Positions 8,321 through 16,721 of a DNA stretch of 51,304 nucleotides are shown here, one piece after another. The position numbers were made by a program, and so were the translations under genes. Position 1 is the stretch's first letter; each line of letters begins with the position of its first letter. The notes under the pieces were generated by a model. The model was not told where the DNA came from and did no database searches. It saw only the letters and a list, made by a program, of their open reading frames with translations. The DNA is from Lampropedia puyangensis (GTDB lineage: Bacteria; Pseudomonadota; Gammaproteobacteria; Burkholderiales; Burkholderiaceae_C), in contig NZ_STFG01000007.1 of NCBI RefSeq assembly GCF_004833285.1, positions 1-51,304 on the forward strand, given 5' to 3'.

Positions 8321-9925
8321 ATGTCTCTCACCGCGCTGATCTCTGTTTCCGACAAAACCGGCATTGTCGAGTTTGCCCAAGCCCTTCACCAACAGGGCGT
8401 TCGCCTGCTCTCCACAGGTGGCACCGCCAAGCTACTGGCTGAAAAGGGCCTGCCTGTAACAGAAGTGGCCGAAGTAACGCAGTTCCCAGAAATGCTGGAT
8501 GGCCGTGTGAAAACACTGCACCCAAAAATCCACGGTGGTTTGCTCGCGCGCCGCGATGTGCCTGCACACATGGCAGCACTGAAAGAACATGCCATTGACA
8601 CCATCGACCTGTTGGTGGTGAACCTGTACCCCTTTGAGGCCACTGTCGCCAAACCCGGTGTGACATTGGCCGACGCCATTGAGAACATCGACATTGGTGG
8701 CCCTGCCATGGTGCGCAGCGCTGCCAAAAACTGGAAAGATGTGGCCGTGCTCACCGACGCCAACCAGTACGAAGAAGTGTTGGCACAATTGCGCGCCGGT
8801 CAACTGACAGATGCGTTGCGCTTCCAATTGTCGGTCGCAGCGTTCAACCGCATCGCCCAGTACGATGCGGCGATCAGCAATTTCCTCTCGTCTGTGACGC
8901 TCGACGAGACACAAGTGGGCAATGAGAGCTATGCGCCTGCACGAGGCGAATTCCCAGGCCAACTCAACAGCAGCTTCATCAAGCTGCAAGACTTGCGCTA
9001 TGGCGAAAACCCACACCAGAACGCTGCGTTCTACCGCGATCTGTACCCTGCCCCAGGCTCTCTGGTCACAGCCAAGCAGCTGCAAGGCAAAGAGCTGTCT
9101 TACAACAACATTGCTGACTCCGATGCCGCTTGGGAATGCGTCAAAAGCTTCTCTGCGCCAGCCTGCGTCATCGTCAAGCACGCCAACCCCTGTGGCGTTG
9201 CGGTGGGCGCCCATGCGCTCGAAGCCTATTCCAAAGCTTTCCAGACCGATCCGACCAGCGCGTTTGGCGGCATCATTGCCTTTAACCGCCCTGTTGACGC
9301 AGCCGCTGCTGAGGCCGTATCCAAACAGTTTGTCGAAGTGTTGATGGCCCCTGACTTCAGCCCTGAAGCCCTGGCTATTTTCAAAGCCAAAGCCAACGTG
9401 CGTGTTTTGAAAATCGCCTTGCCACAAGGCGGCGCAACACCGTGGGACAACGGCCGCAACGCACAAGAGGTCAAGCGCATTGGCTCAGGCATTTTGGTGC
9501 AAAGCTCGGACAACCATGTCTTGGCTGCAGCTGATTTGAAAGTGGTCACCACCAAGCAACCAACGGCAGAGCAAATTGAAGACCTGCTGTTCGCGTGGAA
9601 AGTAGCCAAGTTCGTGAAAAGCAATGCCATCGTCTTCTGCAAAAACTCCATGACCATGGGTGTGGGCGCAGGCCAGATGAGCCGGCTGGATTCCGCACGC
9701 ATTGCCAGCATCAAGGCCGAGCACGCAAAACTCAGCCTGCAAGGCACCGCGGTGGCCAGCGATGCCTTCTTCCCCTTCCGCGATGGTCTGGACGTGGTGA
9801 TTGACCATGGCGCCACAAGCGTCATTCAGCCGGGCGGTTCCATGCGCGACCAAGAAGTCATCGACGCGGCCAACGAACGCGGCGTGGTGATGGTGTTCTC
9901 GGGTGTGCGCCACTTCCTGCATTAA
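8321..9925 (+). CDS. purH: Bifunctional AICAR transformylase / IMP cyclohydrolase PurH
   Basis: This enzyme makes the last two steps of purine synthesis: it formylates AICAR with 10-formyl-THF, then closes the ring to IMP. About 534 residues, the usual size. The N-terminal IMP cyclohydrolase part (MGS-like fold) begins [15 protein letters not shown] and contains LLSTGGTAK and [15 protein letters not shown]. The C-terminal transformylase part holds [14 protein letters not shown], the catalytic [10 protein letters not shown] (Lys-His) and [10 protein letters not shown]. The ATG at 8321 is chosen over an upstream in-frame TTG at 8303 because family members begin just before the SVSDKTG motif. 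It is divergent from the sigma factor gene and monocistronic, ending at a terminator. Confidence 0.97.
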   Translation: MSLTALISVSDKTGIVEFAQALHQQGVRLLSTGGTAKLLAEKGLPVTEVAEVTQFPEMLDGRVKTLHPKIHGGLLARRDVPAHMAALKEHAIDTIDLLVVNLYPFEATVAKPGVTLADAIENIDIGGPAMVRSAAKNWKDVAVLTDANQYEEVLAQLRAGQLTDALRFQLSVAAFNRIAQYDAAISNFLSSVTLDETQVGNESYAPARGEFPGQLNSSFIKLQDLRYGENPHQNAAFYRDLYPAPGSLVTAKQLQGKELSYNNIADSDAAWECVKSFSAPACVIVKHANPCGVAVGAHALEAYSKAFQTDPTSAFGGIIAFNRPVDAAAAEAVSKQFVEVLMAPDFSPEALAIFKAKANVRVLKIALPQGGATPWDNGRNAQEVKRIGSGILVQSSDNHVLAAADLKVVTTKQPTAEQIEDLLFAWKVAKFVKSNAIVFCKNSMTMGVGAGQMSRLDSARIASIKAEHAKLSLQGTAVASDAFFPFRDGLDVVIDHGATSVIQPGGSMRDQEVIDAANERGVVMVFSGVRHFLH

Positions 9926-10022
9926 GCACACCACGGCTGATCGCACAACGCAACGGGTGAGCAGCGTTTGGTGGTAGTAAAAACAGCTAACAAACTGCTG
10001 CTCCCAAGCACTATCTCTCAAC

Positions 10023-10048
10023 CAAGGGCTGCCTCATCGCAGCCCTTG
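10023..10048 (+). terminator. Probable terminator of purH
   Basis: A 10-bp perfect inverted repeat (CAAGGGCTGC / GCAGCCCTTG) with a six-base loop lies about 100 bases after purH. It is followed by a moderately T-rich stretch (TCATTTGCACCCTTTTAT), which is weaker than a classical T run. A second, imperfect repeat (GAGCAGCgTTTG at 9959-9970, CAAACtGCTGCTC at 9991-10003) lies just before it. Confidence 0.6.
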
Positions 10049-10177
10049 TCATTTGCACCCTTTTATCTTGCGCCCTATTCTGCGGGGCATCGCATCACAC
10101 GAATGCCCGTACCAGCACCATAATGCACAGCCATAATGCGTGCGAGTGGCTATCGTCCACCCTCTGTTTGAGCCCCC

Positions 10178-11629
10178 TTGCGCACGACTGCGCCTTTGAA
10201 AATCCCTGTGCAAAGTTCCTCTACACCCTCCGCAGCCAACGCAGGTCAAGACGGCCTGCCCACAGCCCAGCGTCGCAAAGCCGTTTTCGTGATCTTGCTG
10301 GGACTGGTGCTGGTGGTGCTGGATGGGACCATTGTCACGCTGGCCCTGCCACGAATTGCCCATGCGTTTGATGTCCCCGCGGCCTCAGCGGTATGGGTCG
10401 TCACGGGCTACCAATTGGCCGTGCTTGGCTTGCTGCTGCCTATGGCCTCGTTAGGCGAACGTTTGGGATTCCGTCGGGTTTATTTATGGGGCATGGTGCT
10501 GTTTGCCATTTCATCGGCGCTGTGCACCTTGTCGCAAAGCTTGTGGCAACTGGTCGCGTGCCGCGTCGCGCAAGGGCTCGCGGGCGCGGCGGTCATGGGT
10601 GTCAATGCCGCATTGGTGCGCCAAACCTACCCAAGCCACTTGCTTGGCAGAGGCATTGCTCTCAACGCCATGACAGTGGCCATCTCTTCGGTGGCGGGCC
10701 CGTCATTTGCTGCGCTAGTTTTGTCCGCATTGAGCTGGCCTTGGCTATTCGCCATCAATGTGCCATTGGCGATTCTGACCGTTTGGCTTGGTCGCAAACA
10801 CCTTCCGGCCAATGTACGTTCGCCCAACCAGCCGTTTTCTGCACTGGATTGGTGCCTCAACATGGCCGCATTCGCTCTGGTTTTTTGGGGCTTTGATGGC
10901 TTGGTCACACATGGTTTTTCCGATGGCCAACTCACACCATCGGGTTACAGCAGCGCCCAAGGTCTAGCCATTGGCATTGCCGCTTGGCTCTGGTATCTCT
11001 ATCGGCAACGCCGCTTGGCCACACCACTATTCCCATTGGATTTGCTGCGTATCCCAGCATTTAGCCTGTCCATGTGCGCCTCAATTTGCGCATTCAGCGC
11101 GCAGATGCTGACCTTCATTGCCTTGCCATTTTTAAGCATGAGTATCTTGCAGCAAAGCCCTTTGCAAACAGGAATCCTCGTGAGCGTATGGCCGGTAGCC
11201 ATTGCCTTGACTGCGCCATTTGCGGGGCGCCTGATTGGGCATATTCAAGGCGCGACGCTGGGTTTGCTCGGAATGGCTTTGCTGAGTCTAGGCCTCGCAC
11301 TCACGGCAGCGCTGCCGCTACATACAGAAATGGGGTGGCACGTCCTGACACTCGCGCTATGCGGCATTGGCTTTGGCCTGTTCCAAGCTCCTAATAACCA
11401 CATCATCATGACCGTAGGACCCAAAAATCGCAGCGGGGCTGCCGGTGGCATGCTGGGCACTGCGCGGCTGACCGGTCAGTCTTTAGGTGCCGCATTGGCA
11501 GCGGGCATCTTTGCGCTGTTCCCGCCCCCCCAAGCGGTGAATGGCCCGCAATGGGCATTTGCGCTGGGCGCCGTATGCGCAGCATTGGCAGGGATTTCCA
11601 GTATTTTGCGCAGATCTCCATCGCCATGA
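10178..11629 (+). CDS. MFS transporter, DHA2 (EmrB/QacA-like) family
   Basis: A membrane transporter of up to 483 residues with about 14 hydrophobic segments. Residues 36-60 carry LVLVVLDGTIVTLALPRIA, the motif D1-like signature of the DHA2 drug:H+ antiporters, and LGERLGFRRVYLWG is the loop 2-3 motif A of the superfamily. AVSSVAGPSFAALV-like residues near 170 resemble antiporter motif C. Such pumps export drugs, dyes or metabolites with proton antiport; the substrate cannot be named here. The start is uncertain: no ATG is available, with TTG at 10178, TTG at 10196 and GTG at 10208 all possible. No clear ribosome-binding site helps. The thioesterase gene follows after 27 bases and may be co-transcribed. 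Confidence 0.88.
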   Translation: MRTTAPLKIPVQSSSTPSAANAGQDGLPTAQRRKAVFVILLGLVLVVLDGTIVTLALPRIAHAFDVPAASAVWVVTGYQLAVLGLLLPMASLGERLGFRRVYLWGMVLFAISSALCTLSQSLWQLVACRVAQGLAGAAVMGVNAALVRQTYPSHLLGRGIALNAMTVAISSVAGPSFAALVLSALSWPWLFAINVPLAILTVWLGRKHLPANVRSPNQPFSALDWCLNMAAFALVFWGFDGLVTHGFSDGQLTPSGYSSAQGLAIGIAAWLWYLYRQRRLATPLFPLDLLRIPAFSLSMCASICAFSAQMLTFIALPFLSMSILQQSPLQTGILVSVWPVAIALTAPFAGRLIGHIQGATLGLLGMALLSLGLALTAALPLHTEMGWHVLTLALCGIGFGLFQAPNNHIIMTVGPKNRSGAAGGMLGTARLTGQSLGAALAAGIFALFPPPQAVNGPQWAFALGAVCAALAGISSILRRSPSP

Positions 11630-11656
11630 ATAAACGCTACTGGCAAAATCCTCGCC

Positions 11657-12115
11657 ATGAATGCCAGCACCAACACACCCTCCTCGCGCCCTGAACCTGA
11701 ACAACGAAGCCAATACGTGGCGTTTGAACGCATCACCACCCGATGGGGTGACAACGATGTGTACGGGCATGTCAACAATGTGGTGTATTACAGCTGGTTT
11801 GATACCGGCGTAAATCAGCATTTGATTCGTAACCAAGTACTCGATATCCACCACGGCAGCGTGATCGGGCTGGTGATAGAGACCCATTGCAATTACTTTG
11901 CGCCGCTAGCCTTTCCGCAGGCCATTGATGTGGGCATCCGCGTAGCGCACTTGGGCAGCTCTAGCGTGCGTTACGAAGTGGGTATTTTTGCTGCAGAGGG
12001 TGATTTGTGTGCGGCACGCGGGCATTTCATACACGTTTATGTTGATAAAGAGAGCAGAAAACCTGTCCCTTTGCCTGAAAATTTGCGTACTTTTTTACAG
12101 TCCTTGCGCGCATAA
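11657..12115 (+). CDS. Acyl-CoA thioesterase, hot-dog fold (YbgC/4HBT type)
   Basis: A 152-residue cytoplasmic protein with one hot-dog domain. The active-site segment RWGDNDVYGHVNNVVYYSWF (about 32-51) carries the Asp, His and Asn of the 4-hydroxybenzoyl-CoA thioesterase/YbgC superfamily, and FAPLAFPQAIDVGIRV forms the central strand region. Members hydrolyse acyl-CoA thioesters; chain preference cannot be read from sequence. The first 20 residues are a polar extension. It follows the MFS gene by 27 bases and is separated by 84 bases from the antiporter gene. Confidence 0.88.
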   Translation: MNASTNTPSSRPEPEQRSQYVAFERITTRWGDNDVYGHVNNVVYYSWFDTGVNQHLIRNQVLDIHHGSVIGLVIETHCNYFAPLAFPQAIDVGIRVAHLGSSSVRYEVGIFAAEGDLCAARGHFIHVYVDKESRKPVPLPENLRTFLQSLRA

Positions 12116-12199
12116 GTTACAGTCCAAAGTTGCCCGTCGCAGCTACTAGCCTGCCTGTATTGTGTCGATCTGATTCCTTCTCTATCTCATTGCCCACGC

Positions 12200-13645
12200 A
12201 TGTCTGATTCCCGCACCGAGCGCCTCTCCCCCCTTCGTCTTCCCTGTAAGTCCATGCTGCTTACAGCGCTTGGTTTGTTTGCCTCTGGCGCGCAAGCAGC
12301 CAGCCTTGATGGATCATCTCTGAGTTTGTGGTGGGGCATTCCATTTGCTGGCGTTTTACTGTCGATTGCGCTGTTTCCTTTGCTGGCAAGCCATGTTTGG
12401 CACCACCATTTCGGCAAAATCACTGCGGTTTGGGCGCTCGCTTTTCTCATTCCATTCGCCTTTGTGTATGGTGCCCACACGGCAACGGCCAGTGTGGTGC
12501 ATGCCTTGTTGGCCGAATACATCCCCTTCGTATTGCTGCTCACGGCTCTGTACACGATCTCTGGTGGCATCTACCTGCGCGGCAACCTGCGCGGAACGCC
12601 AGCGCTTAACACGGCCATTTTGGCCCTGGGCACGCTGCTGGCAAGCGTCATGGGGACCACTGGCGCATCGATGTTATTGATTCGCCCACTGCTGCGCGCC
12701 AACGATGATCGCAAGCACCGCGCCCATGTGGTGATTTTCTTTATTTTCCTGGTCTCCAACATTGGCGGCTCTCTCACCCCCTTGGGCGACCCGCCCCTGT
12801 TCTTGGGCTTTCTCAAAGGCATTAGCTTCTTCTGGACTGCGCAGCATATCTGGCCAGAAACCCTGTTCTTGGTCGTCATTTTGCTGGGCTTGTTTTACGC
12901 CCTTGACAGCTGGTTCTACCGCAATGAACCGCGAACCCAGTTCGACCCTACCCCCACCGATACAGAATCCCTGCGCATTGAAGGCGGGCTCAACTTCATT
13001 TTGCTCGCAGCCGTAGTAGGCCTGGTACTGATGAGCGGCATCTGGAAGCCCGCTTTCAGCATTGACATCATGGGTACGGTGGTTGGGCTGCAAAGCATCG
13101 TGCGCGATGTAGGTTTTATCGTACTCGCCTTGCTATCATTGAAATTAACAGCCAAACGCATCCACGAAGCCAACCAATTCAACTGGGCGCCTATGGAAGA
13201 AGTTGCCAAGCTGTTTGCGGGCATTTTCCTCACCATCATCCCGGTCATTGCCATGCTGCAAGCTGGTACCAATGGCGCTTTTGCAGGTATCGTCAACTTA
13301 GTTACAGCAAGCGACGGCGAACCCATTCCGGCCATGTACTTCTGGGCCACCGGGCTACTGAGTGGCTTCCTGGACAACGCCCCCACCTACCTCGTATTTT
13401 TCAATACTGCCGGAGGTGATGCAGCCGAACTCATGACCTCGCTGGCAGCCACACTTACGGCAGTGTCAGCAGGTTCCGTGTTCATGGGGGCGCTCAGCTA
13501 TATCGGCAATGCGCCCAACCTCATGGTCAAAGCCATTGCCGAAGACCGTGGCGTGGCCATGCCCAGCTTCTTTGGCTACATCGTCTGGTCCTTCGGTATT
13601 TTGATTCCGCTGTACTTGCTGGTTACCTGGATCTGGTATCTCTAA
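12200..13645 (+). CDS. CitMHS-type sodium:proton antiporter
   Basis: A 481-residue polytopic membrane protein of the ion-transporter superfamily, type CitMHS_2, usually annotated as a sodium:proton antiporter. After a possible signal-like first helix (about 18-35, ending SGAQAAS), the family motifs appear in order: SLWWGIPFAGVLLSIALFPL, HHFGKITAVWALAF, TGASMLLIRPLLRAN (near 155), SNIGGSLTPLGDPPLFLGFL (near 185), SGFLDNAPTYLVFFN (near 390) and LSYIGNAPNLMVKAIAE (near 430). The two GDPP / NAPT re-entrant regions are the expected ion-binding parts. Some relatives were named citrate transporters, so the substrate is not certain. The next gene follows after 23 bases. Confidence 0.87.
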   Translation: MSDSRTERLSPLRLPCKSMLLTALGLFASGAQAASLDGSSLSLWWGIPFAGVLLSIALFPLLASHVWHHHFGKITAVWALAFLIPFAFVYGAHTATASVVHALLAEYIPFVLLLTALYTISGGIYLRGNLRGTPALNTAILALGTLLASVMGTTGASMLLIRPLLRANDDRKHRAHVVIFFIFLVSNIGGSLTPLGDPPLFLGFLKGISFFWTAQHIWPETLFLVVILLGLFYALDSWFYRNEPRTQFDPTPTDTESLRIEGGLNFILLAAVVGLVLMSGIWKPAFSIDIMGTVVGLQSIVRDVGFIVLALLSLKLTAKRIHEANQFNWAPMEEVAKLFAGIFLTIIPVIAMLQAGTNGAFAGIVNLVTASDGEPIPAMYFWATGLLSGFLDNAPTYLVFFNTAGGDAAELMTSLAATLTAVSAGSVFMGALSYIGNAPNLMVKAIAEDRGVAMPSFFGYIVWSFGILIPLYLLVTWIWYL

Positions 13646-13668
13646 TTTTTTTTCAGTAAGGAACAACC

Positions 13669-14649
13669 ATGTCCGAACGCCCGCACATTCTCGTTGCCAG
13701 CCCCACCTTCCCAGAGGTACTGGACAAACTGCGGCAACACTTTGATGTTGAACCCAACCTCTCAGACGACGCGTGGACTGGCGAGGCCTTTACGTCACGT
13801 CTGCCAGGCAAAGTCGGTGCATTTTTAACCGGCGCGCAAACCGTCAATGCGGAGGTATTGGCCCATGCACCGGATTTGAAAATGGTGGCCAACATGGCTG
13901 TGGGCTACAACAACCTCGAGATTCCTGCACTGGAACAAGCAGGTGTTGTAGCAAGCAACACCCCTGATGTACTCACCGAAACCACCGCTGACTTTGGCTT
14001 CGCCCTGCTGATGGCCACGGCACGCCGCGTCACTGAAGCAGAACACTACTTACGCGCAGGCCACTGGGGCAAATGGAGCTATGACTTGCTGCTAGGCAGT
14101 GAAGTGCATGGCAGCACGCTCGGCATCATTGGCATGGGTCGCATTGGCCAGGGCATTGCACGCCGGGGGGTGCATGGCTTTGGAATGAGCCTGATCTACC
14201 ACAACCGCTCCCAGCTCGACGCGGCCACCGAGTCTGAGCTCAAAGCCCACTACGCCCCCACCAAAGAAGAAGTGCTACGCCAAGCCGACCATGTGGTGCT
14301 GGTCTTGCCCTACACACCAGCGGCTTACCACCTGATTGGTGCTGCGGAAATCGCTTTGATGAAACCCACCGCAACCCTCATCAACATCGCGCGCGGCGGA
14401 ATTGTCGATGACAAAGCCTTGGCCCAAGCGCTTCAGGCAGGCACCATTGCTGCGGCAGGGCTCGATGTGTTTGAAGGCGAGCCCGCCTTCGCCAAGGAGC
14501 TGCTGGAGTGCAACAATGTCGTGCTCACGCCGCACATTGCCAGTGCCACCCGTACAACACGCCTGAAAATGGCCCACTTGGCAGCCGACAACCTGATCGC
14601 GTTCTTCACAACAGGCCAAGCGCTTACACCCGTAACGACTGCCCGCTAA
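13669..14649 (+). CDS. ghrB: NAD(P)-dependent 2-hydroxyacid dehydrogenase, probable glyoxylate/hydroxypyruvate reductase
   Basis: A 326-residue D-isomer-specific 2-hydroxyacid dehydrogenase. The nucleotide-binding loop is GIIGMGRIGQGIARR (about 152-166), followed by HNRSQ, where Arg after the second strand suggests NADPH preference. The catalytic set is visible: Arg in NIARGGIVDD (about 244), Glu in GLDVFEGEP (about 273) and His in LTPHIASAT (about 292). Overall it fits GhrB / D-glycerate dehydrogenase, which reduces glyoxylate and hydroxypyruvate. A clear AAGGA ribosome-binding site precedes the ATG. Close spacing to the antiporter gene suggests co-transcription. Confidence 0.87.
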   Translation: MSERPHILVASPTFPEVLDKLRQHFDVEPNLSDDAWTGEAFTSRLPGKVGAFLTGAQTVNAEVLAHAPDLKMVANMAVGYNNLEIPALEQAGVVASNTPDVLTETTADFGFALLMATARRVTEAEHYLRAGHWGKWSYDLLLGSEVHGSTLGIIGMGRIGQGIARRGVHGFGMSLIYHNRSQLDAATESELKAHYAPTKEEVLRQADHVVLVLPYTPAAYHLIGAAEIALMKPTATLINIARGGIVDDKALAQALQAGTIAAAGLDVFEGEPAFAKELLECNNVVLTPHIASATRTTRLKMAHLAADNLIAFFTTGQALTPVTTAR

Positions 14650-14662
14650 TCCGTGATTCATT

Positions 14663-14700
14663 AGTGCAGCCGGTCGCAAAATACACGACTCGGCTGCACT
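14663..14700 (+). terminator. Long stem-loop after the dehydrogenase gene, possible terminator
   Basis: A 10-bp perfect inverted repeat (AGTGCAGCCG at 14663-14672, CGGCTGCACT at 14691-14700) whose inner arms GTCG/CGAC can pair further around a bulge. It starts 13 bases after the stop codon. There is no T run, so it may act as a 3' end stabiliser or a weak terminator. Two smaller hairpins follow (14702-14719 and 14768-14783). Confidence 0.45.
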
Positions 14701-14807
14701 CGACGGCATTAGCATTGCCGCGTGTAGGAGCGCGACATGCATTAAGAGGCGCTGTCCATTACTCGTTTGGCATGACAATGCCATCATTTCCCCTATGAGT
14801 CAGCACG

Positions 14808-16322
14808 ATGGCAGCCCTCTCCACTCTTCCTCTTTGGCTCACCATAACGGCCATTCTTGGTGCAGGCCTTGTCTTGGGTTGTATGCTGGGCTACTGGTGG
14901 GCCAAACAACAATGGCGCAGCCTTGAGACACTGCGACAACACGATTGGCAAAACCAGCTTGAACGCGAACAAGCGCTGTGGCAATCACAAGTCGAGCACC
15001 TTCGCCAGGAACAACGCAGCCAGCAGCAGCAAGCCCTCACCTGGCGCGAAGCACTGGACACTGCCCGTGATGAAAGAGCGCAGTGGCAAGAGCGCGCCCA
15101 ACTCGCCGCAACGCTGGAGCAGCAACTCAAGCAGCAACGCGCCGCTACCGCACAAGCACAAGACGCATTGGCCCGGCTGCAAAGCGACCATGCCGCATTA
15201 AGCGCCATCCACGAAGAACAAGGCATTCAAGCCAAAGAACGACTGGCTTTTCTGGAGCAGGCCCAACACAGCCTGACACACCAATTCCAAGCGATGGCGC
15301 AAACCATTATGGAAGAGAAAAGCCAACGTTTCATGGAACAAAATCAGCAAGGCATTGGCCAATTGCTCGAACCACTACGCCACCGCCTGCAAGACTTTCA
15401 AGGCCGCGTGGAACAGTTTTATGACGCAGAAGGCAAGCAACGTGCAGCCCTGTCTCAGCAAGTGCATGACCTGATGGGGCTGAACAAACGCCTGTCTGAT
15501 GAGGCCCACAACCTGACCAAAGCCCTCAAAGGCTCCAGCAAAACCCAAGGCAATTGGGGCGAAGCCTTACTGGAGCGCATTCTGGAGCAAGCAGGCCTGC
15601 GCCAAGGGCAAGACTACGACAAGCAAGTCAGCCATACCTGGGACGATGGCCGCCGCGCCCAACCTGATGTGGTCATCCATTTGCCGGGTCAGCGCCATCT
15701 TGTGGTGGATGCCAAAGTTTCCCTCACGGCCTACGAACGCTGGAGCACGCTTGAGCAGGAGGCACCACCGGCTAACGCAGCAAACGATGCCCCCTATGCC
15801 AACCAGCGCCGCGCAGCACTGCGCCAGCACATCGAATCAGTACGCACCCACATCAAGCAATTGTCTGAGCGCTCGTACCAGCACATCCATGGTCTACAAG
15901 CTTTGGACTTTGTAATTTTGTTTGTGCCCATTGAACCGGCGTTGATGCTGGCCATCCATGAAGACGAGCGTTTAAACCAAGACGCATGGCAGCGCAACGT
16001 CTTGCTGGCATCCCCGTCGACATTGCTGTTTGTGTTGCGTACCGTGGCACACCTCTGGCGGCAAGAGGCACAAACCCGCAATGCACAAGAAATCGCCCGC
16101 AAAGGCGCGCAACTCTACGACCGGTTAGTCGCATTCGTCGCGGAGCTGGAAAAGCTTGGCACCCAACTGAATGCAGCCCAACAGTCCTATACCCAAGCCA
16201 TGCACCGCCTCGCCATACAAAAAGGCAATGTCATTCGCGAAGCAGAACAACTGCGTGATTTAGGTGTACAGCCCAGTAAATCATTGCCTGACACACTCAT
16301 CCATACGTCTTCGACTCGGTAA
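14808..16322 (+). CDS. rmuC: DNA recombination protein RmuC
   Basis: A 504-residue protein with an N-terminal membrane anchor (about 8-28), a long Gln/Glu/Arg-rich coiled coil (about 30-180) and the RmuC nuclease-like domain (about 215-445). Domain motifs include KGSSKTQGNWGEALLERIL, GRRAQPDVVIHLPGQRHLVVDAK and ALDFVILFVPIEPALMLA. E. coli RmuC limits recombination at inverted repeats and is related to restriction-endonuclease folds, acting on DNA at the membrane. The start ATG at 14808 directly precedes the membrane segment. It is likely transcribed on its own after three short hairpins that follow the dehydrogenase gene. Confidence 0.95.
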   Translation: MAALSTLPLWLTITAILGAGLVLGCMLGYWWAKQQWRSLETLRQHDWQNQLEREQALWQSQVEHLRQEQRSQQQQALTWREALDTARDERAQWQERAQLAATLEQQLKQQRAATAQAQDALARLQSDHAALSAIHEEQGIQAKERLAFLEQAQHSLTHQFQAMAQTIMEEKSQRFMEQNQQGIGQLLEPLRHRLQDFQGRVEQFYDAEGKQRAALSQQVHDLMGLNKRLSDEAHNLTKALKGSSKTQGNWGEALLERILEQAGLRQGQDYDKQVSHTWDDGRRAQPDVVIHLPGQRHLVVDAKVSLTAYERWSTLEQEAPPANAANDAPYANQRRAALRQHIESVRTHIKQLSERSYQHIHGLQALDFVILFVPIEPALMLAIHEDERLNQDAWQRNVLLASPSTLLFVLRTVAHLWRQEAQTRNAQEIARKGAQLYDRLVAFVAELEKLGTQLNAAQQSYTQAMHRLAIQKGNVIREAEQLRDLGVQPSKSLPDTLIHTSSTR

Positions 16323-16504
16323 TCGGCATACGCAGCCATCAGTGATGGCACAAAGTCCTTCGCCTTCAGCAATTGCAAAGGCGTAAAAACGTATGTTCCC
16401 CCATCTAACAGCAACAACACGCAAGCTTACTGCTGCTTCGTGCTTGATTTCTGCAATATCAACCAGGCAAGCACAGCACCATTCCTCAACACAAAAAACA
16501 ACAA

Positions 16505-16533
16505 TTGTTACCAAATAAAAGTAATGCTATCAT
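16505..16533 (+). promoter_or_regulatory. Sigma-70-type promoter of the surface-protein gene
   Basis: TTGTTA (16505-16510) and TATCAT (16528-16533) are separated by exactly 17 bases, matching the -35 and -10 consensus at 4/6 and 5/6 positions. The spacer is AT-rich, and an inverted repeat CCAAAT/ATTTGG spans spacer and -10, which could be an operator. Transcription would begin near 16540. Confidence 0.6.
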
Positions 16534-16597
16534 TTGGTTGCATTTTTGTTTCTTGATCAGAAAATAAGCCGTTAAGCATATTTCCGCGAGGAGGTCG

Positions 16598-16687
16598 TTG
16601 ATAGTTCTGCGCATTGTTCTTGTTCCCAACCAATCTCTGCATCATGCAAGCAAAGAGCGCAAGACGCCATCAACCCGCATCACTTAG
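16598..16687 (+). CDS. Possible leader peptide, 29 codons, TTG start
   Basis: A short frame starting at TTG three bases after a perfect GAGGAGG sequence and ending at TAG, inside the leader of the surface-protein gene. It begins hydrophobic (MIVLRIVLV) and ends basic. The spacing of three bases is shorter than ideal. No family is recognised. It may be a regulatory upstream reading frame, or the GAGGAGG may be chance; confidence is low. Confidence 0.15.
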   Translation: MIVLRIVLVPNQSLHHASKERKTPSTRIT

Positions 16688-16721
16688 TGTCAGAGACACT
16701 GCAGTAAAGGCATCGATTTTC

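Larger units (their letters stand above)
16323..16721. other. Long intergenic leader region before the surface-protein gene
   Basis: About 400 bases with no confident gene. It contains a good sigma-70-like promoter (16505-16533), a palindrome AACAATTGTT (16500-16509), a CCAAAT/ATTTGG inverted repeat (16511-16516 and 16532-16537) and a strong GAGGAGG ribosome-binding-like sequence at 16588-16594. On the minus strand, 16323-16420 can be read as a protein-like stretch, but without a credible start. The predicted 5' untranslated leader is about 180 bases long. Confidence 0.6.

Noticed and set aside
8432-9466. 344-codon minus-strand frame opposite purH.
   Set aside because: purH is certain on the plus strand and the antisense translation shows no domain.
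16187-16514. Minus-strand frames behind rmuC, one with a protein-like stretch (GGTYVFTPLQLLKAKDF).
   Set aside because: The two candidate frames are short, overlap the rmuC end, lack ribosome-binding sites and are interrupted by a stop when joined. No family is recognised, though a decayed gene cannot be excluded without a database search.
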